A stretch of 64,000 bases of DNA from NCBI RefSeq assembly GCF_003863335.1, contig NZ_RRAZ01000012.1, positions 62,001-126,000 on the forward strand, in the 5' to 3' direction. The position numbers were made by a program, and so were the translations under genes. The first letter of the stretch is position 1, and every line of letters starts with the position of its first letter. The notes under the pieces were generated by a model that searched no databases, was not told the DNA's origin, and saw nothing but the letters and a program-made list of their open reading frames with translations. This document shows, piece after piece, positions 46,271-55,235 of the stretch. This DNA comes from Falsigemmobacter faecalis (GTDB lineage Bacteria > Pseudomonadota > Alphaproteobacteria > Rhodobacterales > Rhodobacteraceae).

Positions 46271-47044
46271 TCAGCGTTTCGCCTCACCCGAGGGGGTGGT
46301 GTAGAGATGGTTAAACATCGCGGCCTTGGCCACGGCCTGGGCTGTGGTGTCAACATCCAGGCATTCGCGGGCCAGCCGCAGATGCTTTTCGACCATGCCG
46401 GCACTGATGCCCATGATGATCGCGATGTCCTGACTGGTCTTGCCTTCCGCCACCCATTCCAGCGCTTCGCGCTGGCGGGGGGAGAGCGCACGGCGGTGCA
46501 CCTTCAGCGGCATCGACTGGATCTTGAGATGCATGGTCTGGGCCAGAATCATGATCTCATCGCCTTTGAGCGCCCACATGGCGTCAAGGCTGTCCTGGGT
46601 CTGCTCCGGCGCGCCGATCATGCTTAAGGCAGCGGCGCGGCGCGATCCGGGTTCCTCAAAGGAAATCACATAGCCGACGCAGAGGCCACTTTTGCGGGCA
46701 ATATCGCGGGCTACGACTTCATCGGGGGTCAGAAGGCCCGCGGCGAGCTGCTCTTCGGTCCAGCGCCAGGAGCTGGCACCGGCATGGGTCATCACCCAGC
46801 GAAACATCGGCGTGCGGATGAAGAAGCTGACGTCCTCGCGGCCGCGCCCGGGTTGCCGGGTCAGGGTGGTAAAGGTGACGACATCCTGAATATCGCCGAC
46901 AGATCCCTCACGGCGGTTGCTGGTCGCGCCATAAAGCATCCGGTCGAAGCCATAGGGCTTCAACGCGGCAGCAAGCTCAGTCCAGACGGCGTCCGGTGTC
47001 CGGGCGCTGACGATCCGGCGGATCTGTGAGAGCGCATCAGTCAA
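46271..47044 (-). CDS. LuxR-family regulator with autoinducer-binding-like domain
   Basis: A 257-residue protein. The N-terminal ~165 residues match the Autoind_bind type (LKPYGFDRMLYG, SWRWTEEQL region), although ligand contacts cannot be named with confidence. The C-terminal GerE helix-turn-helix (about 185-245) has LSPRQREALEWVAEGKTSQD and GMVEKHLRLARECLDV. The start is TTG at 47044, with AGAAGG 9 nt upstream; no in-frame ATG is nearby. No luxI synthase is in the window, so it is a solo. It is divergent from the FAD oxidoreductase gene and may control it. Confidence 0.85.
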   Translation of the reverse strand: MTDALSQIRRIVSARTPDAVWTELAAALKPYGFDRMLYGATSNRREGSVGDIQDVVTFTTLTRQPGRGREDVSFFIRTPMFRWVMTHAGASSWRWTEEQLAAGLLTPDEVVARDIARKSGLCVGYVISFEEPGSRRAAALSMIGAPEQTQDSLDAMWALKGDEIMILAQTMHLKIQSMPLKVHRRALSPRQREALEWVAEGKTSQDIAIIMGISAGMVEKHLRLARECLDVDTTAQAVAKAAMFNHLYTTPSGEAKR

Positions 47045-47170
47045 ACTGTCGACCTTCTTTGTCGTCCTGGCCCACCGAATGGGGCCTTGCTCAAATTCTT
47101 TGTTTTCATTCTATTCCCGGTATTACAAGGCCACACAAGGTCTTTCCAACCTGTTTGAACGGAGTCGGCG

Positions 47171-48352
47171 GTGACGCAAAACTTTGATGTGGTGCTGATT
47201 GGCGGGGCTGTTTCGGGGGCATCTGCGGCCTTCTGGCTGACGCGGATGCAACCGGAGCTGCGGGTGGCGGTGATTGAACGCGATCCGGGCTATTCGCGTT
47301 CCGCGACGGCGCTTTCAGTGGCCTCGGTGCGCAGCCAGTTCAGCAATCCGGTCAATGTGCAGATCTCGCGCTTTGGCGTGGAGTTTATCCGCAGCTTCGG
47401 AGCGGAGCTGGCGCTGGAGCCGGGGCAGGGCGATCTGGGGCTGAAGGAGAACGGCTATCTGTTTCTGGGCGCCTCGCCCGAAGCGCCGGGGCTGCTGGAG
47501 GAGCTGGCAGCGATGCAGCGCGGGTTTGGCGCGGCGACCGAAGTGCTGGACCCTGAGGCCCTGGGCGTGCGGTTCCCCTGGATGAAGACCGAGGATCTGA
47601 GCGCGGGGTCTTTCGGGCACCGCGATGAGGGCTGGTTTGATAATATGGGACTTTTGGGCGGGTTTCGCACGGCTGCCCGCCGGCAGGGTGTGAGCTTCCT
47701 GAAGGATGAGGCCATCGGGCTGGAGCTGGAGGGCGCACGGATCACCGGGGTCAGGCTGGCCTCCGGGGTCACGATCGGCTGTGGCGCGCTGGTCAATGCC
47801 GCGGGCACGCGGGCGTCTCAGGTGATGGAATGGGCCGGGCTGTCGCTGCCGGTGGAGCCGCGCAAACGCACGGTCTTTGTGATTGATGCGCCCAATGCCC
47901 GTCATCCGGAGGCGCCGCTGATCATTGATTATCAGGGCTATTACATGCGGCCCGAGCATCAGGGCTGGATCACCGCCACGGTGCCGGAAAATGACGGCCC
48001 CTGCGCGGTGGATGATTTTGAGCCGGATGCGCATCTCTTTGAGGAGGTGATCTGGCCGATGCTTTATAACCGTTCTGAGGGCTTTGATGCCTGCCGGGTG
48101 CAGCGGCTTTGGGTTGGGCATTATGATTATAATACCCTCGATCAGAATGCGATTCTGGGCGTCCATCCGGCGCGGGAGAATCTTTATCTGATGAACGGCT
48201 TTTCCGGTCATGGGCTGCAGCAGTCGCCCGCCACCGGGCGCGGGATTGCCGAGCTGATTCTGACCGGGCGTTATCAGAGCCTTGATCTGAGCGATCTGGG
48301 GGTGGAGCGCGTGCTGGAGGGGCGGCCGTTTTTGGAAATGGCCATCGTCTGA
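47171..48352 (+). CDS. FAD-dependent oxidoreductase (DAO family)
   Basis: A 393-residue flavoprotein. The FAD-binding loop IGGAVSGASAAF near the N-terminus is a GxGxxG variant, and a second FAD region is VNAAGTRASQVMEW. The C-terminal GFSGHGLQQSPATGR is typical of D-amino-acid/glycine/sarcosine oxidase-like DAO proteins. The substrate is not known. The start is GTG at 47171 with GGAG 7 nt upstream. It lies between the divergent LuxR gene and the convergent mmsB; whether it acts on an amino acid related to valine breakdown is open. Confidence 0.85.
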   Translation: MTQNFDVVLIGGAVSGASAAFWLTRMQPELRVAVIERDPGYSRSATALSVASVRSQFSNPVNVQISRFGVEFIRSFGAELALEPGQGDLGLKENGYLFLGASPEAPGLLEELAAMQRGFGAATEVLDPEALGVRFPWMKTEDLSAGSFGHRDEGWFDNMGLLGGFRTAARRQGVSFLKDEAIGLELEGARITGVRLASGVTIGCGALVNAAGTRASQVMEWAGLSLPVEPRKRTVFVIDAPNARHPEAPLIIDYQGYYMRPEHQGWITATVPENDGPCAVDDFEPDAHLFEEVIWPMLYNRSEGFDACRVQRLWVGHYDYNTLDQNAILGVHPARENLYLMNGFSGHGLQQSPATGRGIAELILTGRYQSLDLSDLGVERVLEGRPFLEMAIV

Positions 48353-48370
48353 AAGGCGGGCGGGGGAGGC

Positions 48371-48414
48371 GGGGCGCTGCCCCGCACCCCGTCGGGAGGG
48401 GCAGCGCCCCTCCC
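48371..48414. repeat. GGGGCGCTGCCCC inverted element with nested hairpin
   Basis: GGGGCGCTGCCCC (48371-48383) has its reverse complement at 48398-48410, and an 8-bp stem GGGAGGGG/CCCCTCCC (48394-48401 with 48407-48414) is nested. The same 13-mer occurs at 60360-60372. It lies between convergent genes, so it may also act as a terminator. Confidence 0.65.
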
Positions 48415-48443
48415 GATCCCTCCCCGATCCCTTGTCCCGGAAA

Positions 48444-49316
48444 TCAGGCGCGGGAGCGCTTTTCAAACCGCGGCAGCATGGCGGAGAAATCCATGCCTTT
48501 GCCGTCTTCCGTCTCGACGAATTGTGTATAGAGGGCGGCGGCCAGCTGACCCATCGGGGTATCGGCATCCGCGGCCTCGGCGGCCTGTTGCGACAGGCGC
48601 AGGTCTTTGAGCATGAGTTCTGCGGCAAAGCCCGGTTTATAGCCATTGTCTGCGGGGCTTTGCGGGCCGACGCCGGGGGCCGGGCAATAGGCATTCATGC
48701 TCCAGCTGTAGCCCGAAGAGGTCGAGACCACATCGAACATTTTCTGCCGGTCGAGGCCGAGTTTATCGGCGAGGGCAAAGGCCTCGCAGGTGGCGATCAT
48801 GGTGACGCCGAGGATCATATTGTTGCAGATCTTCGCAGCCTGTCCGGCCCCGGCCTCGCCGCAGTGCACGGCCTTCTGGCCCATGATGTCAAAGAGCGGC
48901 TTCACGGTGGCGAAGCTGCCCTCTGAGCCGCCGACCATGAAGGTCAGCGTGCCGGCAGAGGCGCCACCGATGCCGCCCGAGACCGGCGCATCCAGCGCGC
49001 CAAGGTCTGCGGCTGCGGCTTTATCGGCCACAGCGCGGGCGCTTTGCACATCGACGGTGGAGCAGTCGCAGAGCACCGCGCCGGGTTTCATCGCCGGGAT
49101 CACCTCTGCGGCCACCGCCTGCAGGATCGCGCCATTGGGGAGCATGGTGATGACCACATCGGCCCCGGCTGCGGCCTCGGCCGCCGAGGCGGCGCGGGTC
49201 GCCCCTTCGGGCGGCGCGGTGACGAGGTCAAAGCCCGTCACCTCATGGCCTGCTTTCACCAGATTGGCGGCCATGGGTCCGCCCATATTGCCAAGGCCGA
49301 TAAACCCGATCTTCAT
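48444..49316 (-). CDS. mmsB: 3-hydroxyisobutyrate dehydrogenase
   Basis: A 290-residue NAD-dependent enzyme that oxidises 3-hydroxyisobutyrate to methylmalonate semialdehyde in valine breakdown. The Rossmann loop is IGFIGLGNMGGPMA, the substrate region is DAPVSGGIGGASAGTL, and the catalytic lysine lies in GAGQAAKICNN. ATG at 49316 overlaps the end of the upstream hydrolase gene by 4 nt (ATGA). Last gene of a four-gene minus-strand operon with mmsA, an acyl-CoA dehydrogenase and a hydrolase. Confidence 0.93.
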   Translation of the reverse strand: MKIGFIGLGNMGGPMAANLVKAGHEVTGFDLVTAPPEGATRAASAAEAAAGADVVITMLPNGAILQAVAAEVIPAMKPGAVLCDCSTVDVQSARAVADKAAAADLGALDAPVSGGIGGASAGTLTFMVGGSEGSFATVKPLFDIMGQKAVHCGEAGAGQAAKICNNMILGVTMIATCEAFALADKLGLDRQKMFDVVSTSSGYSWSMNAYCPAPGVGPQSPADNGYKPGFAAELMLKDLRLSQQAAEAADADTPMGQLAAALYTQFVETEDGKGMDFSAMLPRFEKRSRA

Positions 49317-50335
49317 TGGTCTTCCTCCCATTCGTCTGCGCCAAGGGGCGCGAGCATTGCGGCCACATCCTCTGCCGTCACCGCAGCGGCGGAGGCATGT
49401 TTCCAGACCGGTTTGCGGTCTTTGTCGATCAGCTGTGCGCGCACGCCTTCGATGAAATCGCCCTCATCCATCGAGCGCCAGGTCCAGCGGAACTCCTGGC
49501 GCAGGGCCTTGGTCAGGGTGGCGGGGCCGGGGCGGATCATCGCAAGCGTTGAAGCCATGGAGAGCGGCGCATTGCGGCGCAGCGCCTTCAGGGCAGATGT
49601 CGCCAGCTCGCTGCCCTCTGCCTCAAGGGCTGACATGATGGCGGGGATGCTTTCTGCGCTGAAAAGCCGGTCAATCTCTGCGCTTTGGGCCGCGAGGGGG
49701 CTGTTCGGGGCCGGATGCTGCGGCAGCTTCACTTCGCCGCTGGCGATCAGATCGGCCTTCACGGCGGGCCAGTCGGCCTCGGGGATAAAGCTGTCGGCAA
49801 AGCCCGCCCAGATGGCATCGCCCGGTCCCATGCGGGCGGCGGTGAGGCCGAGGTAGAGCCCGGCCTGGCCTGGCACCCGCGACAGCAGGTAAGTGCCGCC
49901 CACGTCAGGAATAAGTCCGATGCCGCATTCGGGCATGGCGACCTGGGTGCTTTCGCCCACTACGCGGTGACTGACGAGACCGCCAAAGCCCACGCCGCCG
50001 CCCATGACAAAGCCATGAAGGAAAGAGACGATGGGCTTGGGGTAATCCGCCAGCAGCAGATTGAGCCGATATTCGTCGCGCCAGAAGTTGCGGCCAAGGC
50101 TGTAATCACCCTGACGCCCGGCCTGGGCGGCCTGAACCACATCCCCGCCTGAGCAGAAGGCCCGCGGACCTGCGCCCTCAAGGATCACCACCGCGACCTC
50201 CGGATCGTCGATCCAGGTACGCAGGGCGGCTTCGGCATCAAGGCAGATCTGATGGGTCAGCGCATTCAGCGCCTCGGGGCGGTTCAGGGTCAGGATCCCG
50301 GCGCGGCCCTCTTTGCGGATCTCAATCCCGTTCAT
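49313..50335 (-). CDS. 3-hydroxyisobutyryl-CoA hydrolase (enoyl-CoA hydratase family)
   Basis: A 340-residue crotonase-fold protein of the HIBCH/ECH_2 type: the oxyanion segments are RAFCSGGDV and LHGFVMGGGVGFG, and the family-specific MPECGIGLIPDVGGTYLLSR and a long C-terminal helical part (RTVDEGDFIEG-like WRSMDEGDFIEGVRA) set it apart from simple hydratases. It hydrolyses 3-hydroxyisobutyryl-CoA in valine degradation. Its start overlaps the acyl-CoA dehydrogenase stop (ATGA), and its stop overlaps the mmsB start. Confidence 0.92.
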   Translation of the reverse strand: MNGIEIRKEGRAGILTLNRPEALNALTHQICLDAEAALRTWIDDPEVAVVILEGAGPRAFCSGGDVVQAAQAGRQGDYSLGRNFWRDEYRLNLLLADYPKPIVSFLHGFVMGGGVGFGGLVSHRVVGESTQVAMPECGIGLIPDVGGTYLLSRVPGQAGLYLGLTAARMGPGDAIWAGFADSFIPEADWPAVKADLIASGEVKLPQHPAPNSPLAAQSAEIDRLFSAESIPAIMSALEAEGSELATSALKALRRNAPLSMASTLAMIRPGPATLTKALRQEFRWTWRSMDEGDFIEGVRAQLIDKDRKPVWKHASAAAVTAEDVAAMLAPLGADEWEEDQ

Positions 50336-51477
50336 GTCCGGCCTCCGATCAGGCTGCGCGCGGTGATGACGCGCATGATTTCATTGGTGCCCTCAAGGAT
50401 CTGATGCACCCGGAGATCGCGGACGATCTTCTCAATCCCGTAATCCGAGAGATAGCCGTAGCCGCCATGCAGCTGCAGGCAGTCATTGGCGACCTCAAAG
50501 GCGGCATCGGTGACGTAAAGCTTGGCCATGGCGCAGAATTTTCCGGCATCAACCGCGCCGGTGTCGAGCTTCCAGGCCGCCTGGCGCAGGAAGGTGCGGG
50601 CCGATTGCAGCTTCACTTCCATATCGGCAAGGCGGAACTGCAGCCCCTGGAACTGGTCGATGCTTTGGCCAAAGGCCTTACGCTCGCTCATATACTGCAG
50701 GGTCTGATCAAAGGCCGCCTGAGCGCCGCCAAGCGCCGAGGCCGCGATGTTCAGCCGCCCGCCGTCAAGCCCGGCCATGGCATAGGCAAAGCCGCGCCCC
50801 TCTTCGCCGACCAGATTATCAAGCCCGGTCACACAGTCATCAAACTGCACCTGCGCTGTGGGCTGCGAACGCCAGCCCATCTTCTGCTCCAGCGCGCCAA
50901 AGGAAAGCCCCGGTGCGCCCTTCGGCACGATCATGGTCGAGATGCCTTTGGGACCATCGCCCCCGGTGCGGACCATGACCAGATAGGCATCTGAATAGCT
51001 GCCGCCCGAGATGAAGCTCTTGGAGCCGTTGAGCTTATAGCCCTCATGGCCCTTTTCGGCCCGGGTGCGCAGGGCGGCGGCGTCAGAGCCGGCGCCCGGC
51101 TCGGTCAGGCAGTAGGAAAAGAAGGTCTCCATGCTGCAAAGGCCTGGCAGCCATTTCGCCTTCAGCTCCTCAGAGCCGAATTTATCGATCATGCCGCCGC
51201 ACATATTGTGGATCGAGAGCAGCGAGCCGACCGAGGGGCAGGCCATGGCCAGCGCTTCAAAGACCAGCGTCGCATCAAGCCGCGACAGGCCCGAGCCGCC
51301 GTAGTCTTCCGAGACGTAAATGCCGCCAAGTCCGAGTTCCGCCACACGGGGCCAGAAGTCGCGCGGGATGGTCCCGGCCTCTTCCCAGGCCCGCGCATGC
51401 GGCGCGATCTGCTCCTGCCCGAAGGCGTAAGCCATATCAAAAATGGCCTGCTGCTCTTCGCTTAATCCGAAATCCAT
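50332..51477 (-). CDS. Acyl-CoA dehydrogenase, probably isobutyryl-CoA dehydrogenase
   Basis: A 381-residue FAD flavoprotein. The order of the three ACAD domains is complete: N-terminal helices (DFGLSEEQQAIFDMAYAF), beta domain (YCLTEPGAGSDAAALRT, W-R-S-Q) and C-terminal helices with the catalytic-base region ILEGTNEIMRV. The Glu of EGTNE is the expected base. The context between mmsA and the hydrolase supports isobutyryl-CoA as substrate, forming methacrylyl-CoA. A general short-chain substrate cannot be excluded. ATG at 51477 after GGGAG. Confidence 0.92.
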   Translation of the reverse strand: MDFGLSEEQQAIFDMAYAFGQEQIAPHARAWEEAGTIPRDFWPRVAELGLGGIYVSEDYGGSGLSRLDATLVFEALAMACPSVGSLLSIHNMCGGMIDKFGSEELKAKWLPGLCSMETFFSYCLTEPGAGSDAAALRTRAEKGHEGYKLNGSKSFISGGSYSDAYLVMVRTGGDGPKGISTMIVPKGAPGLSFGALEQKMGWRSQPTAQVQFDDCVTGLDNLVGEEGRGFAYAMAGLDGGRLNIAASALGGAQAAFDQTLQYMSERKAFGQSIDQFQGLQFRLADMEVKLQSARTFLRQAAWKLDTGAVDAGKFCAMAKLYVTDAAFEVANDCLQLHGGYGYLSDYGIEKIVRDLRVHQILEGTNEIMRVITARSLIGGRT

Positions 51478-51562
51478 TGCGCCCTCCCGCTCCCTGGCAC
51501 GATGTCTTTCCCCGGACGGGCCGGGGTGAAAAGGGGGCCGCTGGCGGCCCCCTTTCAGATCG

Positions 51563-53062
51563 TCAGTCCATCATCTTGAAGTTCAGCGACGCGCCTTCTT
51601 TGATGCCCGAGGGCCAGCGCGAGGTGATGGTTTTGGTGCGGGTGTAGAAGCGGAAGGCATCCGGACCGTGCTGGTTCAGGTCACCGAAGGAGGATTTCTT
51701 CCAGCCGCCGAAGGTGTGATAGGCCAGCGGCACCGGGATCGGCACGTTGATCCCGATCATGCCAACGTTCACGCGGGCCGCAAAGTCACGCGCGGTATCC
51801 CCGTCACGGGTGAAGATGGCGGTGCCGTTGCCATATTCATGATCCATGGCCAGCTTCAGAGCTTCTTCATAGCTTTGGGCGCGAACGGTCGAGAGGACCG
51901 GTCCGAAGATCTCTTTTTTGTAGATGTCCATGTCGGGGGTGACATGGTCAAAGAGATGCGGGCCGACGTAGAAACCGTTCTCATAGCCCTGCAGCGAGAA
52001 GTTGCGGCCATCGACGACAAGGGTCGCGCCCTGCTCGACGCCGGTTTCCACCAGACGCAGGATATTTTCTTTGGCAGCGGCCGTCACAACCGGGCCGTAG
52101 TCCACGTCTGCACCCCCGGTATAGGGGCCGACTTTCAGTTTTTCGATGCGCGGGACCAGCTTTTCGATCAGCTTGTCTGCGGTTTCTTCACCGACAGGAA
52201 CGGCAACCGAGATCGCCATGCAGCGTTCGCCCGCTGCGCCGAAACCGGCACCGACCAGGGCGTCTGCAGCCTGATCAAGGTCCGCATCCGGCATGATGAT
52301 CATGTGGTTTTTCGCGCCGCCGAAGCACTGCACGCGTTTGCCGTTCGCGGTGCCGCGCGAATAGATGTAATGCGCAATCGGGGTCGAGCCGACGAAGCCA
52401 ACGGCCTGAACGGTCTCATTGTCGAGGATCGCATCGACCGATTCTTTGTCGCCGTTGATGACCTGCAGAACACCGTCGGGAAGACCGGCTTCTTTGCAAA
52501 GCGCGGCCAGCATCAGCGGCACGCCCGGCGCGCGCTCAGAGGGCTTCAGGATCATCGCATTGCCGCAGGCCAGCGCCGGACCCATTTTCCACAGCGGGAT
52601 CATGGCGGGGAAGTTGAAAGGCGTGATGCCCGCAACAACGCCCAGCGGCTGGCGCATCGAATACATATCAATGCCCGGACCTGCGCTGTCGGTGAACTCC
52701 CCCTTCAGCAGCTGCGGCGCACCGATGCAGTATTCAATCACTTCCAGACCGCGCTGGATGTCGCCCTTGGCGTCCGGGATGGTCTTGCCATGCTCACGGC
52801 TCAGCACTTCGGCCAGCTTGTCCATATCGCGGTTGATCAGGCCCACAAGCGCCATCATCACGCGGCCGCGCTTTTGCGGGTTGGTCGCGCCCCAGGCCAC
52901 CTGGGCCTTTGCGGCGTCAGCGACGGCCTGATCCAGCTCAGCCTGCGTGGCCAGGGCGATCTTCGCCTGAACGTCACCGGTGTGGGGGTTAAAGACGTCG
53001 GCAAAGCGGCCCGAAGTGCCGGCGACCAGTTTGCCGTTAACCCAATGTCCGATCTCTTGCAT
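51563..53062 (-). CDS. mmsA: Methylmalonate-semialdehyde dehydrogenase (acylating)
   Basis: A 499-residue CoA-acylating aldehyde dehydrogenase that makes propionyl-CoA from methylmalonate semialdehyde. It opens EIGHWVNGKLVAGTSGR. The catalytic cysteine is C281 in GAAGERCMAISVAV, and the NAD loop is VGFVGSTPIAHYI. The C-terminus SSFGDLNQHGPDAFRFYTRTK is a family hallmark. ATG at 53062 after GGGAGGATCCC; a longer frame to 53371 overlaps the divergent lysR gene and is rejected. First gene of the valine operon. Confidence 0.95.
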   Translation of the reverse strand: MQEIGHWVNGKLVAGTSGRFADVFNPHTGDVQAKIALATQAELDQAVADAAKAQVAWGATNPQKRGRVMMALVGLINRDMDKLAEVLSREHGKTIPDAKGDIQRGLEVIEYCIGAPQLLKGEFTDSAGPGIDMYSMRQPLGVVAGITPFNFPAMIPLWKMGPALACGNAMILKPSERAPGVPLMLAALCKEAGLPDGVLQVINGDKESVDAILDNETVQAVGFVGSTPIAHYIYSRGTANGKRVQCFGGAKNHMIIMPDADLDQAADALVGAGFGAAGERCMAISVAVPVGEETADKLIEKLVPRIEKLKVGPYTGGADVDYGPVVTAAAKENILRLVETGVEQGATLVVDGRNFSLQGYENGFYVGPHLFDHVTPDMDIYKKEIFGPVLSTVRAQSYEEALKLAMDHEYGNGTAIFTRDGDTARDFAARVNVGMIGINVPIPVPLAYHTFGGWKKSSFGDLNQHGPDAFRFYTRTKTITSRWPSGIKEGASLNFKMMD

Positions 53063-53142
53063 GGGATCCTCCCGTTCATTCGTTTCAATCGGCAGGATAG
53101 CCTTGCAGTTTTGCTTCACACAGAGGAAGTTTAGCAAAGAGG

Positions 53143-53161
53143 GTTTGCAAAAATGCAAAAC
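53143..53161. promoter_or_regulatory. Candidate LysR operator between lysR and mmsA
   Basis: TTTGCA-N4-TGCAAA (53144-53159) is a perfect dyad just before the lysR ribosome-binding site. A second, looser TTTTGC...GCAAA pair lies at 53109-53138. Both are in the 108-bp space shared by the divergent lysR and mmsA genes. Confidence 0.55.
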
Positions 53162-53170
53162 GGAGGGGCG

Positions 53171-54061
53171 ATGGACTGGGACGATCTGCGGGTGTTTCTG
53201 GCGGTGGCGCGTACGGAAAGCCTGTCGGGCGCAGGCAAAACCCTGCGCTGCGATGCGGCAACGGTCGGAAGGCGCATCACCCGTCTGGAAGAGGCGTTGA
53301 AATCGCGGCTCTTTCTGCGCTCTCCGCAGGGCTATCAACTGACGGATGCCGGCCAGCGTCTGTTGCCCCATGCTGAGGCTGCAGAAAGCGCGATGACAGC
53401 GGCGGGGGAGGATCTGGGCGGCAGTGCCGGGCAGATCAGCGGCCAGTTAAGGATTGGCGCCCCCGATGGCTGCGCCAATTATGTGCTGCCCCAGGTCTGT
53501 GCGGCGCTGTCGGACCGCCACCCTGATCTCGACATTCAGATCGTCGCCCTGCCGCGGGTCTTTAACCTGTCGCGGCGCGAGGCGGATCTGGTGATCGGCG
53601 TCTCGCCGCCCACGGCCGGACGGCTGACGGTGCAGAAGCTGACCGATTATCACCTGCATCTGGCGGCCCACCGCGACTACCTGGCCCGCCATCCCCCGAT
53701 CCGCAGCGCGGCGGATCTGAGCGCGCACCGCATCATCGGCTATATTCCGGATATGATTTTCGACAAGGAACTCGACTATTTAGGCGAGACCGGGGCCGGG
53801 GCGGTGCGGCTGGGCTCAAACTCGGTTTCGGTGCAGATGCAGATGGTGCGGGCGCGGGCGGGCATCGGCGTGGTGCATGATTTCGCGATCCCCGGCGCTG
53901 CGGGCGTGGTCAAAGTGCTGCCCGGGGAGATCTCTCTCAAGCGCAGCTTCTGGTTGATCCGTCACGCCGATGACCGCCGCTCGGACCGGATGAACCGTCT
54001 GGCCGAGGCGCTGACAGAGGGGATGCGCCGCGAGGTGGCGCGCCTCGAAGCGCTGACTTGA
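53171..54061 (+). CDS. LysR-family transcriptional regulator
   Basis: A 296-residue regulator. The N-terminal helix-turn-helix (1-60) is MDWDDLRVFLAVARTESLSG with TVGRRITRLEEALKSRLFLR. The periplasmic-binding-like effector domain starts at about residue 85 (SGQLRIGAPDGCANYVLPQV). ATG at 53171 with GGAGGGG upstream. Its position, divergent from mmsA, suggests it controls the valine genes with a metabolite of the pathway; that is inference. Confidence 0.9.
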   Translation: MDWDDLRVFLAVARTESLSGAGKTLRCDAATVGRRITRLEEALKSRLFLRSPQGYQLTDAGQRLLPHAEAAESAMTAAGEDLGGSAGQISGQLRIGAPDGCANYVLPQVCAALSDRHPDLDIQIVALPRVFNLSRREADLVIGVSPPTAGRLTVQKLTDYHLHLAAHRDYLARHPPIRSAADLSAHRIIGYIPDMIFDKELDYLGETGAGAVRLGSNSVSVQMQMVRARAGIGVVHDFAIPGAAGVVKVLPGEISLKRSFWLIRHADDRRSDRMNRLAEALTEGMRREVARLEALT

Positions 54062-54114
54062 CAGAATCGCCCACCCTCCGCAGCCTGAAGGGGTAAAGAT
54101 GCGGGAGAAAAGCG

Positions 54115-54549
54115 ATGCTGGTCAGACAGATCCTGAGTGCCAAGCCGGAACAGAAAGTGCTGGCCGTGGCGCCGCAGACCCCGGTCTCTGAGGCGGTACG
54201 GATCCTTGCAGAAAAGCGCATCGGCGCGCTGGTGGTCTCGTCAGACGGGCGCCGGGCCGAGGGTATTTTGTCCGAGCGCGACATCGTGCGTGAACTGGCT
54301 TTGCGCGGCGCTGAGATCCTGAGCCAGCCGGTTTCGGATCTGATGACGCGCAAACTCGTCACCTGCACCCCGGCCGATTCGGCGCATCATGTGGTCGAGA
54401 AGATGACCGCCGGACGCTTCCGCCACATGCCGGTTCTGGAAGAGGGTGAGATGATCGGGCTGATTTCCATCGGTGATGTCGTCAAGGGTCGGCTTGATGA
54501 ACTAACCATGGAAACCAATGCTTTGGCTGATATGATCCGGGGGCATTAG
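54115..54549 (+). CDS. CBS-domain protein
   Basis: A 144-residue protein made of two CBS domains (about 1-65 and 75-140), for example VLAVAPQTPVSEAVRILAEK and GRFRHMPVLEEGEMIGLISI. Such stand-alone CBS pairs bind adenine nucleotides and act as energy or ionic sensors. No partner domain is present. ATG at 54115 with GGGAGA upstream. Confidence 0.88.
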   Translation: MLVRQILSAKPEQKVLAVAPQTPVSEAVRILAEKRIGALVVSSDGRRAEGILSERDIVRELALRGAEILSQPVSDLMTRKLVTCTPADSAHHVVEKMTAGRFRHMPVLEEGEMIGLISIGDVVKGRLDELTMETNALADMIRGH

Positions 54550-54662
54550 GCCCGCGGCCCCGGGGCGCGTTCCCGCAATCTCTGCTTGAAAAGGCGGCAG
54601 TAATATTGTTGCTCTTGCAGCAGCGCAGCAAAAATCTGCTGCGTGGCAGCGAGGAGGCTTCC

Positions 54663-55175
54663 ATGCGGATCGGACTTTATCCGGGGACGTTTGACCCCAT
54701 TACTCTGGGTCACCTGGATATTATTGAGCGGGCCGCGCGGCTTGTGGACCGTCTGGTGATCGGCGTGGCGATCAACCGTGATAAAGGTCCGCTCTTCTCG
54801 CTGGAGCAGCGGGTGCAGATGGTTGAGGAAGAATGCGCCGAGCTGACCCGGCGCACCGGGACCGAAATTCTGGTGCATCCCTTTGAGAATCTGCTGATCG
54901 ACTGTGCCCGCGATGTGGGCGCCACGGTCATTGTGCGCGGGCTGCGCGCGGTGGCTGATTTTGAATATGAATTCCAGATGGTTGGCATGAACCGTGCCCT
55001 CGACAGCTCCATCGAGACCGTCTTTCTGATGGCCGATGCCCGCCGTCAGGCCATTGCCTCGCGCCTGGTCAAAGAGATCGCGCGCCTGGGCGGGGATGTG
55101 ACGAAATTCGTGCCCGAGCAGGTGAACACCGAGCTGCGTGAGCGCTTTGGTCCGGTGACCGTCAAGCTTGCCTGA
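54663..55175 (+). CDS. coaD: Phosphopantetheine adenylyltransferase
   Basis: A 170-residue enzyme of coenzyme A synthesis that makes dephospho-CoA from 4'-phosphopantetheine and ATP. The nucleotidyltransferase motif TFDPITLGH has H17. Further hallmarks are the RGLRAVADFEYEFQM segment and the C-terminal phosphate-binding part RRQAIASRLVKEIARLGGDV, which replaces the usual ISSSxVKE form. ATG at 54663 with GAGGAGG 6 nt upstream. The gene lies 113 bp after the CBS gene. Confidence 0.95.
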   Translation: MRIGLYPGTFDPITLGHLDIIERAARLVDRLVIGVAINRDKGPLFSLEQRVQMVEEECAELTRRTGTEILVHPFENLLIDCARDVGATVIVRGLRAVADFEYEFQMVGMNRALDSSIETVFLMADARRQAIASRLVKEIARLGGDVTKFVPEQVNTELRERFGPVTVKLA

Positions 55176-55193
55176 TCGCCGCTGATGCGGATC

Positions 55194-55216
55194 TCTGCGC
55201 CCTTTTCGGGCGCAGA
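55194..55216. terminator. Hairpin between coaD and aroQ
   Basis: A perfect 9-bp stem (55194-55202 with 55208-55216) lies between the convergent coaD and aroQ genes. There is no T-tract. Confidence 0.45.
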
Positions 55217-55235
55217 CCGGGGGGCGGCAGCCCCC

